Assembly (NCBI RefSeq): GCF_001590965.1
Contig: NZ_BCTW01000020.1
Location: forward strand, 30,593 to 94,592
DNA: 64,000 bases
Reading direction: 5' to 3'
Source of the DNA: Novosphingobium lentum NBRC 107847
Lineage (GTDB): Bacteria > Pseudomonadota > Alphaproteobacteria > Sphingomonadales > Sphingomonadaceae
The position numbers and the translations under genes were made by a program. Shown here one piece after another: positions 43,448 to 53,943 of this stretch (within the stretch, counting starts at the first letter, position 1; every line of letters starts with the position of its first letter). The notes under the pieces were generated by a model. It had not been told where the DNA came from, did no database searches, and saw nothing but the letters and a program-made list of their open reading frames with translations.

Positions 43448-44077
43448 ATGACATTGTCCGAACGACTGGCCGGGCAACTGGCCCGGCCCAGCGGCACGGC
43501 GGGCCGGCTGCTCGGCGTTGCGATGGATCTGGCCAACCGCAAGCCCACGCGGCTGGCGATCGACCTGCTCGCGCCCGCAACGGGGGAGCGCGTGCTCGAT
43601 GCCGGTTGCGGCACGGGGGCGGCGATGCTGGCGATGCTGCGCAGTTCGGGCTGCTCGGTCACCGGGGTCGATCGATCGGGGATGATGGTCAACGTGGCGC
43701 AGCGCCGCATGGCACGCGCCAAATTGCTCGGCCGCTCGCACTTGTACCACGCCGACATCGCGATGCTGCCGTTCGCGGAGGAATCGTTTGCCGCCGTGCT
43801 TGCGCTCAACGTGCTGTACTTTTGCGATGTCGAAGGGCGCATGATGGGCAACCTGCGCCGGATGCTGCAGCCCGGCGGACGGATGGTCGCCTACGTCACC
43901 GATGCCGCGAGCATGGGCGACTGGGCGTTCGCGCGCCAGGGGCGGCACCGGTTGTACGATCAGACCTCGCTTACCAGGGCATTCATCGATGGCGGTTTCG
44001 ATCGCGACCGGGTAGCAGTCCACCGGGTTGCGATTACGCGATCGGTCACCGGCTTGCTCGCCTGCGCCGTTCGCTGA
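43448..44077 (+). CDS. Class I SAM-dependent methyltransferase
   Basis: A 209-residue methyltransferase. Motif I is VLDAGCGTGAAM, followed by VTGVDRSGMMVNVAQRR, the acidic motif HADIAMLPFAEESF, and LRRMLQPGGRMV. This is the UbiE/Methyltransf_11 type. It is probably a small-molecule O- or C-methyltransferase for the product of the upstream operon. It starts 14 bases after the TPR gene and ends 28 bases before the sigma factor gene. Confidence 0.86.
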   Translation: MTLSERLAGQLARPSGTAGRLLGVAMDLANRKPTRLAIDLLAPATGERVLDAGCGTGAAMLAMLRSSGCSVTGVDRSGMMVNVAQRRMARAKLLGRSHLYHADIAMLPFAEESFAAVLALNVLYFCDVEGRMMGNLRRMLQPGGRMVAYVTDAASMGDWAFARQGRHRLYDQTSLTRAFIDGGFDRDRVAVHRVAITRSVTGLLACAVR

Positions 44078-44105
44078 GGCTGCCCGGTCGAGCGAGGTGC
44101 GGTGG

Positions 44106-44741
44106 ATGGAAATGCGCGAGCCCGACCCCGATCGGTCGGGGCTGGCCCGGTTGTTCGAACTGCACCGAGGCGAGGTGCGCCGCTTCCTTGTCGCGCGGTG
44201 CGGCAGCCCGGAAGACGCCGACGACCTGCTGCAGGACATGTGGGTCCGGATTGCCGCAACCACCGTGGGCCCGATCGGCAACGGCCGCGCCTACCTGTTC
44301 CGCATCGCCAACAACCTCGTGCTCGATGCCGCACGCGCCCGGCAGCGCGCCATGCGCCGCGATCGCGGCTGGGTGGAGGCCGATGGTGAGTTCGATGACG
44401 CGATCGACGAGCGCCCCGATCGCGCCACCCCGGCGGACGAAGCACTGGCGCGCAAGCAGGAGGCCGCGTTGCTCGAACACGTGATTGCCGGGCTTCCAGC
44501 GGGTGCGCAACGCGCGCTGCGCCTGCACCGCATCGAGGAATTGAGCCAGTCCGACGTGGCGCAAGTCATGGGCATCAGCCGTAGCGGGGTGGAAAAACAC
44601 CTGGCCGTGGCGATGAAACATCTGCGCCGCGCGCTGCACGACTGCGGATGGTATGCGCCTGTGGCGTCTGGGGATGAGGAGACCGGCACTGCGGGGGGCA
44701 GCACCGGAAAGGCACAGCCCATGAACAGAAAACCGGCATGA
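44106..44741 (+). CDS. ECF RNA polymerase sigma factor, FecI-like
   Basis: A 211-residue extracytoplasmic-function sigma factor. Region 2 is LVARCGSPEDADDLLQDMWVRIAA with GRAYLFRIANNLVLDAARARQR. Region 4 is LPAGAQRALRLHRIEELSQSDVAQVMGISRSGVEKHLAVAMKHLRRAL. ATG 44106 gives the common N-terminus; an upstream ATG would start inside the methyltransferase gene. It overlaps the FecR gene by 4 bases (ATGA). Expected to activate the adjacent TonB-receptor gene when FecR signals. Confidence 0.9.
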   Translation: MEMREPDPDRSGLARLFELHRGEVRRFLVARCGSPEDADDLLQDMWVRIAATTVGPIGNGRAYLFRIANNLVLDAARARQRAMRRDRGWVEADGEFDDAIDERPDRATPADEALARKQEAALLEHVIAGLPAGAQRALRLHRIEELSQSDVAQVMGISRSGVEKHLAVAMKHLRRALHDCGWYAPVASGDEETGTAGGSTGKAQPMNRKPA

Positions 44742-45682
44742 ACACCGATCCCGGCACCAGCACCAGCAGCATGCGGGACATCGTCGAAACCGCTGCCCAA
44801 TGGCACGTCGCGTCGGCGTGCGACGACATGGACTGGGATGGCTTCACCGCGTGGCTCGAAGCCGATCCGGCGCACGCCCGCGCCTATGACGAGATCGCGC
44901 TGGCCGATGGCCTGATCGACGAACACCGGCCCGCGCTGCTCGAAACCGAGGAGGCGGCCTTCGTCGCACCGAGCCGCACCCGCGTGCGGCTGGCGCTGGC
45001 CGTTGCCGCCGTGCTGGCCGTGGCGATTTCGCTGCCGGCGCTGCTGGTCGGCAAGGAGACGGTGTACCGGACCGAGGCCGCCGGTCGGCACATCGCGCTG
45101 GAGGATGGCTCGGCGATCGATCTTGCCCCCCACAGCCAGCTCAGCATCAGCGGGCGCCGGCATGATCGCATGGCGCTGTCGGGCGGCGCGTATTTCGCGA
45201 TTCAGCACGATCCCGCGCGCCAGCTGCTGATCACCGCCGGCCCGATCGGACTGCGCGATATCGGCACGCGGTTCGACGTGCAGCGGGACGGAACGTCGGT
45301 GCGTGTCGCGGTATCCGAAGGACGCCTGACCGCCAGTTCGGATGGGCTGGACGAACCCATCGCGCTCGATGCCGGCAAGGCGTTGCGCATCGACGGCGAG
45401 ACTGCGCTGGGCTTTGTCACGCCCGTCCGCCCCGAAACGGTGGGGGAGTGGCGCGCCGGGCATCTCAGCTACCAGAACGCGCCGCTCGCACTGGTCGCGG
45501 GCGATCTGGCGCGGTATGCCGGCGTCCAGATTGCTGTGCCCGTATCCCTGCGGTCGCGAACGTTTTCGGGAACACTGGCGTTAGGTGATGGCAGGACAGC
45601 GGCGCACGATCTTGCACAGCTGCTGGGGCTGGCGCTGCGCGATGATCGTGGCGGCTTCGTCATGGAGCCTGCTGGGCGCTGA
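44738..45682 (+). CDS. FecR-type anti-sigma/signal-transfer protein
   Basis: A 314-residue inner-membrane protein. The N-terminal cytosolic DUF4880-like helical part (WHVASACDDMDWDGFTAWLEADPAHARAYDEIA) binds the sigma factor. One transmembrane helix follows at about residues 86-104 (LALAVAAVLAVAISLPALLVG), then the periplasmic FecR domain (EAAGRHIALEDGSAIDLAPHSQL, GPIGLRDIGTRFDV). It passes the receptor's signal from the STN domain to the sigma factor. It overlaps the receptor gene by 41 bases. Confidence 0.9.
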   Translation: MNTDPGTSTSSMRDIVETAAQWHVASACDDMDWDGFTAWLEADPAHARAYDEIALADGLIDEHRPALLETEEAAFVAPSRTRVRLALAVAAVLAVAISLPALLVGKETVYRTEAAGRHIALEDGSAIDLAPHSQLSISGRRHDRMALSGGAYFAIQHDPARQLLITAGPIGLRDIGTRFDVQRDGTSVRVAVSEGRLTASSDGLDEPIALDAGKALRIDGETALGFVTPVRPETVGEWRAGHLSYQNAPLALVAGDLARYAGVQIAVPVSLRSRTFSGTLALGDGRTAAHDLAQLLGLALRDDRGGFVMEPAGR

Positions 45683-47978
45683 CCCGGCGCTCGCGCAACA
45701 TCAACGCGCCCTGTCAATCCACGACGGCACGCTGGCGCAGGCGATCGACCAGCTTTCGGGCGAGACCGGCGTCTCGATCGGCACCGACGGGCCGCTGCCG
45801 ACGGTGCATGTGCGCGCGGTGCATGGCCGGATGCGGGTCGAAGACGCGTTGCAGCGGCTGCTTCAGGGCACCGGGCTGATTGCACGACGGGTGGGCGCCA
45901 ACGCCTTCCGCATCGAACGCGCGCCGCCATCCGTCGCGCCGCCAACCGTCAAGCCGCGCCCGGCCCCGCAGGCAGCAAGCCGCCCGGCTCCCCCGGTCAT
46001 CGCTGCCACGCCGATCATCGTGACGGCGGGCAAGCAGGCGCAGTCGCTCGACAGCCTGTCGCTCGATATCGCGATCGTCCGGGTCGGTAATCGCGGCCTG
46101 ACGCTCGCGCCGTCGAGTTCCGCCGCGATCGCGAATGCGGTGGAGGGTGTCTCGCTGACCGGGCTGGGCTCGGGCCGCAACCGCATGTTCCTGCGCGGGG
46201 TGGCGGACAGCAGCTTTTCGGGATCGACCCAATCGACCGTGGCTGTCGTGCTCGACGAGTCCCGCGTCACGTTCTCGGCCCCCGATCCCGACTTGCGGCT
46301 GGTCGATGCCGAGCGCGTGGAAGTGATCAAGGGTCCGCAGGGTTCGCTGTATGGCAGCGGCACGCTGGGCGGGATCTATCACATCGTCATGCGCCAGCCC
46401 GAGCTGGACCGGTTTGAAGGTTCGGCGACGGCAGATGTGACGGCCGTGTCCGGCGGCGGCATCGGTAACGGCACCAGCGGCGTGCTCAACTTGCCGCTCG
46501 CGCACGACCGGCTGGCAGTGCGGGTGGTCGGCTGGCGCGAGGTCACGCCGGGCTGGATCGACACCGGTCCACGCCAAGACAGCAATTCGTTGACCGCGCT
46601 GGGCGGGCGCGCTGCGGTGCTGTGGCGCGGCGACGGCGGTTGGTCGGGCGGCCTTTCCGGGCAGTTCCAGCGGCTGGCGAGCAAGGACAGCCAGTATGTC
46701 TACGCGCCCGACAGCCTGCGCCGACCGGCGCAGCTGGCAGAGCCGCACGACAACGACTTCAACCACGTCGCCGCCCACTTGTCCGGACCGGCCGGCGCGG
46801 CGCAACTGCAGATCATCAGCGGATACACCTGGCACGAAGTGGGCGACACCTACGACGCCACCATCGGCGCCACAGCGTTCGGACTGCCGCAGCCATCGAC
46901 CTTCACCGACGATCGCCGCTACCGCGTGTGGGAAAGCGAGGCGCGGATTTCGGGCAGGAGCCACCGCTGGCGCTGGCTGATCGGGCTGTCGCATCTCATG
47001 GCCGACGAACGCACAGCCAAGTTGCTGGCCAGCGGCGCTCCGGCGGTCGCGCCGCTCGCGCTCGAAATGGGGCGGCGCACCGCCAACGAGACGGCGCTGT
47101 TCGGCGAAATGACGCTCGACCTCACCCGCACGCTGGCGGTGTCGGCGGGAGGGCGGCTGTTTCATGCCACGGCGGAGGATGTCATCGCTACCCCCGCCGG
47201 ATCGTTCCGGCGCGAGGTGGGCGACACCGGCCTGACGCCGGTCGCCAGCGTAGCGTGGCATCCGTCGGCCGGACGGCTGCTGTATGTTCGCTACGCCTCG
47301 GCCGCGCGACCGGGCGGGCTGGCAGCGGTTGGGGGCGGGGCCGCCACGAGCTTCGAGGGTGACGAGGTCGTCACGCTGGAAGCGGGCTATCGACAGGACG
47401 TTGCGGGCGGCGATCTGTCGATATCCGGCCACGTCACGTGGTGGGACAACGTGCAGTCCGACATGCTGCTGGCCAATGGCCTGGTCGAGACGCGCAATGC
47501 CGGACGCGCGCGCATTGTAGGCATCGAGGCCAGCCTGACGCACGCTCTGGGCCACGGCTTTACGGTGGAGGCCGGTGCCAGCGTCCAGCACGCCGTTCTG
47601 GTCAGCAATGCGCTGGGGGTGGTGCTGGACGACCGGCGGCTGCCCGTGGTACCCGACTACAGCTTGCGCGGCGGGCTGGAGCGGACGTTCGCGCTGGGCG
47701 GCAGCAGCGCCACGCTCGGCCTGCACCTGCACTACCTCGGCCCGGCGCGGCTGAGCTTCGATCCGGCGCTCGACCGCCAGATGGGCAAGTCGCTCGACGC
47801 GGATTTCGACGCCGGGCTGCGCAAGGGGTCGTGGGAACTGGCGCTGCGGGTGGAAAACCTGCTGAACAACCGCGCCAATCTGTTCGCGTACGGCAATCCG
47901 TTCCGCATCAGGACGATGCCGCAATACACCCCGCAGCGGCCTTTGACGGTCAAGGCGTCGATCGGGCGGGCGTTCTGA
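45642..47978 (+). CDS. TonB-dependent transducer/receptor with STN domain
   Basis: A 778-residue outer-membrane receptor. ATG 45642 gives signal peptide MIVAASSWSLLGADPALAQ; ATG 45585 would prefix 19 residues and spoil it. The N-terminal STN signalling domain (LSIHDGTLAQAIDQLSGETG...VEDALQRLLQGTGL) is joined by a Pro/Ala linker to a plug (RMFLRGVADSSF, VERVEVIKGPQGSLYGSGTLGG-like) and a 22-strand barrel ending in ASIGRAF. With the FecI and FecR genes it forms a cell-surface signalling system. The ligand may be a siderophore or other iron/organic complex; no substrate clue is seen. Confidence 0.9.
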   Translation: MIVAASSWSLLGADPALAQHQRALSIHDGTLAQAIDQLSGETGVSIGTDGPLPTVHVRAVHGRMRVEDALQRLLQGTGLIARRVGANAFRIERAPPSVAPPTVKPRPAPQAASRPAPPVIAATPIIVTAGKQAQSLDSLSLDIAIVRVGNRGLTLAPSSSAAIANAVEGVSLTGLGSGRNRMFLRGVADSSFSGSTQSTVAVVLDESRVTFSAPDPDLRLVDAERVEVIKGPQGSLYGSGTLGGIYHIVMRQPELDRFEGSATADVTAVSGGGIGNGTSGVLNLPLAHDRLAVRVVGWREVTPGWIDTGPRQDSNSLTALGGRAAVLWRGDGGWSGGLSGQFQRLASKDSQYVYAPDSLRRPAQLAEPHDNDFNHVAAHLSGPAGAAQLQIISGYTWHEVGDTYDATIGATAFGLPQPSTFTDDRRYRVWESEARISGRSHRWRWLIGLSHLMADERTAKLLASGAPAVAPLALEMGRRTANETALFGEMTLDLTRTLAVSAGGRLFHATAEDVIATPAGSFRREVGDTGLTPVASVAWHPSAGRLLYVRYASAARPGGLAAVGGGAATSFEGDEVVTLEAGYRQDVAGGDLSISGHVTWWDNVQSDMLLANGLVETRNAGRARIVGIEASLTHALGHGFTVEAGASVQHAVLVSNALGVVLDDRRLPVVPDYSLRGGLERTFALGGSSATLGLHLHYLGPARLSFDPALDRQMGKSLDADFDAGLRKGSWELALRVENLLNNRANLFAYGNPFRIRTMPQYTPQRPLTVKASIGRAF

Positions 47979-48019
47979 GGCCGGGCAACTTCGCCCCGAC
48001 CGCTCATCCTGAGGAGCCG

Positions 48020-49359
<1,340 letters not shown>

Positions 49360-49406
49360 TCGCGGTTCATGGTATTCGCCGGGCGACGCACGCCGGGAGA
49401 TGCAGG

Positions 49407-49994
49407 GTGAACAAGCTGCTGGTATTTTACGGATCGTACCGCGCAGACCGCATGGGCATCCGTCTGGCGCACTACATGGTCCGCCGCTTTTCGGAACGTG
49501 GCAGCGATGTCGAGCTGATCGATGCGCAGGCGGTCGGCCTGCCCATGCTCGATCGCATGTACAAGGAATACGCCCCCGGCAAGGCGCCGCCCGCGATGGA
49601 GGCACTGGCGCGCAAGATCGTGGCGGCGGAGGCGTTCCTGTTCGTGGCGGGCGAATACAACTGGGGAATGCAGCCGGGGCTCAAGAACCTGACCGACCAT
49701 TTCCGCGAGGAATGGTTCTGGCGCCCCGCCGCACTGGCGACCTACTCCGCCGGGCGACTGGCCGGGGCACGGGCCAGCTATGCGTGGCATCCGACGCTGG
49801 CCGAGATGGGCATGGTCGCGGTGCCCAGCACGATCGGGGTGGGGCAAGTGAGCGCCGCGCTCGATGTCGAGGGCCTGCCGACCGGCAGCGGGGGTGAGGC
49901 GCTGGACAAGGCGTTCGACAAATTCGCCGCCGTGCTGGATTGGTGGGCCGATGCCGCCGTCGAGCAAACGGCGCGCAAGGGACCGCCGTATTGA
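49407..49994 (+). CDS. NADPH-dependent FMN reductase family protein
   Basis: A 195-residue flavodoxin-fold reductase. VFYGSYRADRMGIRLA is the phosphate loop for FMN, FLFVAGEYNWGMQPGLKNLTDHF holds the flavin-contacting segment GEYNWG, and ATYSAGRLAGARA follows. It probably reduces quinones or other small electrophiles with NAD(P)H via FMN. GTG 49407 has an AGG-rich site upstream. It lies 47 bases after mreB but has no apparent functional link with it. Confidence 0.87.
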   Translation: MNKLLVFYGSYRADRMGIRLAHYMVRRFSERGSDVELIDAQAVGLPMLDRMYKEYAPGKAPPAMEALARKIVAAEAFLFVAGEYNWGMQPGLKNLTDHFREEWFWRPAALATYSAGRLAGARASYAWHPTLAEMGMVAVPSTIGVGQVSAALDVEGLPTGSGGEALDKAFDKFAAVLDWWADAAVEQTARKGPPY

Positions 49995-50164
49995 ACCGGC
50001 CCGCCGGTGCGCGGATGGCGGTCGCGCCGCAATTCCCGAGCTGAGGAGCACATCGCCGGGAAGCCGACGCGGTCGGTCAAAGGCAGAAAGCCTGCGCCTG
50101 CTTTTCCGCCAAGGCGCACTTTGCAGTCCCAAAGCAAAGCTTGGTCGCGGGCCGGATTCGCGGG

Positions 50165-50193
50165 TTGACCGCAAATACTCCATTAATTAGATA
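50165..50193 (+). promoter_or_regulatory. Sigma70-like promoter before the TonB-receptor pseudogene
   Basis: TTGACC (50165-50170), 17-base spacer, TAGATA (50188-50193), in an AT-rich patch of otherwise GC-rich DNA. It is about 175 bases upstream of the receptor's start codon at 50369. The rest of 49995-50368 holds no gene that I recognise. Confidence 0.45.
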
Positions 50194-50368
50194 GAGATTA
50201 CTCCGAACGGATATCTGGTGGTCGGCCAGCCGTTCAACCCAAGGAACCCGACCCGCGGCATTTGACCGGGAAGCAGCTTGCTCCGCGACACCAAAAGCTA
50301 AAGCGCGCGATGCTGGGGCGACAGCGCCAGGCACCGTGTTCCCTCTCTCGAGAAGATGAGGCGAAACG

Positions 50369-51411
50369 ATGCGTACCAAATCCATGGTTCACTGAACCGC
50401 GCTGGGCGCGCGTCTGCACGCACCGCGACGGGTTCCTGACCAACCTGTTCGACAACAGCAAGGCGGAGGATTACGACAACTTCAGCATTCGCGGCCAGTT
50501 GCTGTGGAAGCCGGTCGACAACCTCAAGGTCCGCCTGATCGGCGATTATTCAAAGCAGAAGCAGGCCTATATCCTGAGCCTGCTCGACGGGACCTTCACC
50601 ACGTTCGCCAACGGCGCGACGATCCCCAACAACATTCTGGCGCGCGCGGCGCGGACCAACTACGCGCTGCCGGCATATGGCGCGTTTGCGCGGCTCGGCA
50701 ATTCCAACTCGCACTACCAGGCCAACATGAAGAGCTACGGCGTCTCGGGCCAGGTCGATTATGACCTGGGCGCAGCGACGGTCACCTCGATCACCGCCTA
50801 CCGCTGGTGGGACTGGTATCCCGCCAACGACACCGACAGCACATCGCTGTCGATCAATCTCAGGGGCCAGCAGCAGAACTTCCAGCGGCAATATACCCAA
50901 AGTGCGCGCGCAGGGGGTCGAGGCCGACCTGATCGTGGCGCCGAGCGAATGGGTCAGCCTGAACGCCTCATTCGCCTACACCGACGCGCATTACGTCAAC
51001 TACGCCAACGCACCCAATGCGCCCGAGAACAACCCGGGCGTCAACCCGGTGCAGGACCTGTCCGGCGTGTCGCTGCCCGGCGTTTCAAAGTACGCGTTCA
51101 CGCTGGGCGCCGATGCTTCCCACCCGGTGTCGCAGGGCATCGACGCTTATGCCCACGCCGATAACCTGCATCGTTCCAGGTTCAATTCCAGCGCCACCAA
51201 CAGCATCTTCGGCGTGGTCCCGGCTTATGGCGTGCTCAACGGAAAGATCGGGCTGCGGCTGGCCGACGGGCGCTACGACTTCTCGTTCTGGGCGCGAAAC
51301 CTGACCAACAAGAATTATTACATCACCCGTGGCGGCAGCAACTTCGGGCTGATCACCGCAGTGGTGGGCGATCCGCGCACCTTCGGCGCAACCTTCCGCG
51401 CCAAGCTGTGA
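50369..51411 (+). pseudogene. TonB-dependent receptor pseudogene with two internal deletions
   Basis: The original start is kept: ATG 50369 reads MRTKSMVH then stop, as in many sphingomonad receptors. From about 50420 a different frame resumes deep inside the barrel (DGFLTNLFDNSKAEDYDNFSI, GQLLWKPVDNLKVRLIGDYS) and runs to about 50900 (QQQNFQRQYTQ). Then a second break shifts to the C-terminal strands (QGVEADLIVAPSEWVSLNASFAYTDA to FGATFRAKL, stop 51411). The signal peptide, plug and a middle piece of the barrel are gone, so no receptor can be made. A 9-bp stem-loop follows the old stop. Confidence 0.85.
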
Positions 51412-51418
51412 ACGCACG

Positions 51419-51441
51419 CCCCCGCCGCCCGCCGGCGGGGG
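51419..51441 (+). terminator. Stem-loop after the TonB-receptor pseudogene
   Basis: CCCCCGCCG (51419-51427) pairs perfectly with CGGCGGGGG (51433-51441) around a 5-nt loop, 8 bases after the stop. No T-run follows. It is probably the transcription end of the former receptor gene. Confidence 0.55.
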
Positions 51442-51639
51442 CTGGACCCGTGGTCGGTGTCACGTCGCCATTTCCAGCAATTCTGCTCGCCAGCCGCAAC
51501 GACCCGTCCATCGGCCGACGACGTTTGAGGATCGCCGCAACCGGACGGGAAGGCTCAACTTCGGCCCTCAAGCTCACTGCGCACCATTAAACGGCTGAGC
51601 CGTTGACCGTTCTATTGGATAGTTAATGGAGCGGTAGTT

Positions 51640-51993
51640 ATGACCATTGAGCACGATATCACCTCGATTTCCCGACGCCGCAATGATCGTCATCTGGTCG
51701 AAATGATCGCCCATCTACGTCATGACGCGAGAACGGTGACGGTGGTGCTCAAGGATCTGACCCGACGTGGCGCACGGATCGACGGCGCGGCAAGACTTGA
51801 TGTCGATGAAGCTGTCTCGCTCACGTTGCCGGGATGTCGGCCTGCGCTCGCATTCGTTGCCTGGAGCGATGATCACTCCGCCGGTCTGGAATTCGCGTTT
51901 CCGCTGCAGGCCGAATGTCTTGATTCGTTGGTAGCGGCCTTTGCGATCTTCACCCAGGCTGACCGTTATCAGCACATTCTGGTGGCGGCATAA
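51640..51993 (+). CDS. PilZ domain protein
   Basis: A 117-residue single-domain PilZ-like protein. The c-di-GMP-binding pattern is visible as RRRNDR (RxxxR position, near residue 12) and DLTRRGARI (D/N-x-S/T-x-x-G). LPGCRPALAFVAWSDDHSAGLEFAFPL forms the later strands. It could report c-di-GMP to motility, wall or adhesion functions, but no partner gene is near. A short hairpin AACGGC-TGA-GCCGTT lies at 51590-51604 in the leader. Confidence 0.78.
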   Translation: MTIEHDITSISRRRNDRHLVEMIAHLRHDARTVTVVLKDLTRRGARIDGAARLDVDEAVSLTLPGCRPALAFVAWSDDHSAGLEFAFPLQAECLDSLVAAFAIFTQADRYQHILVAA

Positions 51994-52107
51994 TCTATCG
52001 GCGCGGGCGATAGGATCAATAGCCGCCGTGAACCGGTCCGATCGGGTTGTAGACGGTGCGATCCGGCCTTCCTTCCGATAGCGCGACGATGTGCACCGGC
52101 CTGGGCA

Positions 52108-52584
52108 TCAGCCGACGCCGACCAGACCGGGATGGTCGTGCGGCCTCGGCGTGGCCCCAATCCAGAGGAAGCGCCGGTCGCTCGCTGCGATTGGCAGGTC
52201 GTTGATCGAGGCCTCGCGCCGGCGCATCAGGCCGTTTTCCGCAAACTCCCATTGCTCGTTGCCGTAGCACCGATACCATTGCCCGTCGGTGCGACATTCA
52301 TACTGGAAACGCACCGCGATGCGGTTGTCGGTGAACGCCCACAATTCCTTCACCAGACGATAGTCTTCTTCGCGGGCCCATTTGGCGGTGAGCAAGTCGA
52401 TGATCTCGCCCCGCCCTTTGACGAAGCGGTCGCGGTTCCGCCATTCGCTGTCCACCGTGTAGGCAAGCGCGACGCGGGCCGGATCGCGGCTGTTCCAGGC
52501 GTCTTCCGCCGCGCGAACCTTGAGCAGCGCGGTTTCGCGGGTGAAGGGCGGCAAGGGCGCGCGGGGAAGCTCGACGGTGGTCAT
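52108..52584 (-). CDS. NTF2/SnoaL-like protein (DUF1348)
   Basis: A 158-residue protein of the nuclear-transport-factor-2-like fold, DUF1348 group. [68 protein letters not shown] and [10 protein letters not shown] are characteristic. The family has a small-molecule pocket, but no defined reaction. It overlaps the flavin-binding gene by 4 bases (ATGA) and is the last gene of the operon facing the LysR gene. Confidence 0.85.
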   Translation of the reverse strand: MTTVELPRAPLPPFTRETALLKVRAAEDAWNSRDPARVALAYTVDSEWRNRDRFVKGRGEIIDLLTAKWAREEDYRLVKELWAFTDNRIAVRFQYECRTDGQWYRCYGNEQWEFAENGLMRRREASINDLPIAASDRRFLWIGATPRPHDHPGLVGVG

Positions 52585-53213
52585 GATGGGTCTCCCATGG
52601 CGGCGAGCGCATCGCGCAGCGCCTGATTTTCGGTTTCGAGTTCGGCGAGCCGGGCGCGCAGCGGCGCAACGGCGGCGGCAATCTCGCTCTCGCTGAAGCG
52701 CGGAATGATATGCTGCGGGCAGTTCCAGTCGAACGCCTCGAGATGGAGGACGTACGCACGCTCGGGCACGCCACGATAGCCGGGCAGGGCAACCGATGCG
52801 GCGAGGGCGGGGTCGGCGGCGAGATCGCGCGTCTCGATCCGGGCGTAGAGTTTCAGCCGCCGGCGGGCCGGATAGTCCATCAGGATCAGCGCGACGCGGT
52901 CGTTCGCGGTAATGTTGCCGAGGCTGATATATTGGCGGTTGCCGCGAAAATCGGCAAAGGCGAACGTCTGGTCGTCGAGTACCCTGACGAAGCCGGGCGG
53001 GCCGCCGCGATGCTGGACGTAAGGCCAGCCGGTCTCCGAAACGCTGGCCATGTAGAAGCTGTCGCGCGCCGCGATGAAGTCTTGTTCAGCCGGGCCGAAG
53101 CGATCGAACGCCCGGCCCGCGCCGACCTTTTCGTAAAGCCCGGCACTGCCGTGAGCAACTTGCGCCGCGTGGACGCTTGGCGTGGTCGCGATGTCGAGGA
53201 AGCCATGGGGCAT
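52581..53213 (-). CDS. Pyridoxamine 5'-phosphate oxidase-family flavin-binding protein
   Basis: A 210-residue PNPOx-like split-barrel protein. The FMN-related blocks are [41 protein letters not shown] and [20 protein letters not shown] coiled-coil-like C-terminus ([22 protein letters not shown]) follows. It probably reduces or binds a small electrophile. ATG 53213 is used; upstream in-frame ATGs would add unrelated residues. It is 68 bases after the AhpD-like gene and coupled to the NTF2-like gene. Confidence 0.83.
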   Translation of the reverse strand: MPHGFLDIATTPSVHAAQVAHGSAGLYEKVGAGRAFDRFGPAEQDFIAARDSFYMASVSETGWPYVQHRGGPPGFVRVLDDQTFAFADFRGNRQYISLGNITANDRVALILMDYPARRRLKLYARIETRDLAADPALAASVALPGYRGVPERAYVLHLEAFDWNCPQHIIPRFSESEIAAAVAPLRARLAELETENQALRDALAAMGDPS

Positions 53214-53281
53214 GACCGGTTCCGCAGCAGGGATGCCGTCGGCGGGCGCAAGGGTGGGGAACCCGCCGACGGCAAGAGGTT

Positions 53282-53827
53282 TCAGGCGGCTTGCGCAGCG
53301 AGCACGACGGGGAAGTCGATGTCGGTCTCGGCGACGTTGTTGATGTAGTTGGTCAGCACGTTGAGCGCGACCGAGGCGACGATCTCGATCACTTGCGCTT
53401 CGCTGAAACCGGCGAGCCGCACGGCGGCGATGTCGGCGTCGCTGACCTTGCCACGCGCGGCAAGAACCTGACGGGCGAACACGATCGCGGCGTCCGCCTT
53501 GGCGTCGCCCGAATGGCCGGCGCGGTTCAGCGCGATCTCGCTGTCGTCGATCCGGGCGAGGTTCAGCCCGAGATAGGTGTGGGCCGACAGGCAATAGTCG
53601 CAGCCATTGGCCTGCGCGATGGCGATGGCGATCCGCTCGCGCGTCTTGGCGTCGAGCGTGCGACCCAGCGCACCGTTGAGGCCGAGATAGCCTTCGAGCG
53701 CGGCCGGGCTGGTGCCGACGAGGCGGAAGAGATTGGGCACGACGCCGAGCTGCTGTTCGACGGCGTCCAGCAGTAGCCGGGATTTTTCGGGGGCAGCTTC
53801 ACGGGCGGGGATGGTGAGGCGGGACAT
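53282..53827 (-). CDS. AhpD-like/carboxymuconolactone decarboxylase family protein
   Basis: A 181-residue all-helical protein of the CMD/AhpD family. The redox motif CDYCLSAH (E-x..C-x-x-C-x-x-x-H pattern) is intact, as in alkylhydroperoxidases that pair with peroxiredoxins. LRLVGTSPAALEGYLGLNGAL-like and ERIAIAIAQANG precede it. It likely removes peroxides or other electrophiles. It is the first gene of an operon divergent from the LysR gene; the 116-base gap holds a candidate LysR site. Confidence 0.85.
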   Translation of the reverse strand: MSRLTIPAREAAPEKSRLLLDAVEQQLGVVPNLFRLVGTSPAALEGYLGLNGALGRTLDAKTRERIAIAIAQANGCDYCLSAHTYLGLNLARIDDSEIALNRAGHSGDAKADAAIVFARQVLAARGKVSDADIAAVRLAGFSEAQVIEIVASVALNVLTNYINNVAETDIDFPVVLAAQAA

Positions 53828-53885
53828 GGAATGTTCTCCGGCGCGAGCGGCTGGATGCCGCCGGTCCATTGAAGATGGCATTGTC

Positions 53886-53900
53886 TTACACATGTGATAA
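53886..53900. promoter_or_regulatory. Candidate LysR-type operator
   Basis: TTACACATGTGATAA is a near-perfect 15-base palindrome centred on CACATGTG in the gap between the LysR gene and the AhpD-like operon. Its ends and symmetry suit a LysR-type regulator site that could repress its own gene and control the divergent operon. Confidence 0.45.
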
Positions 53901-53943
53901 TCCGTTCATCATACACTTCACTCATGCTTATAACGGGATAATC

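Noticed and set aside
45714..47924. A 736-codon minus-strand open frame opposite the TonB receptor gene
   Set aside because: Shadow of the receptor gene; composition is Arg/His/Gln-rich and no family is recognised.
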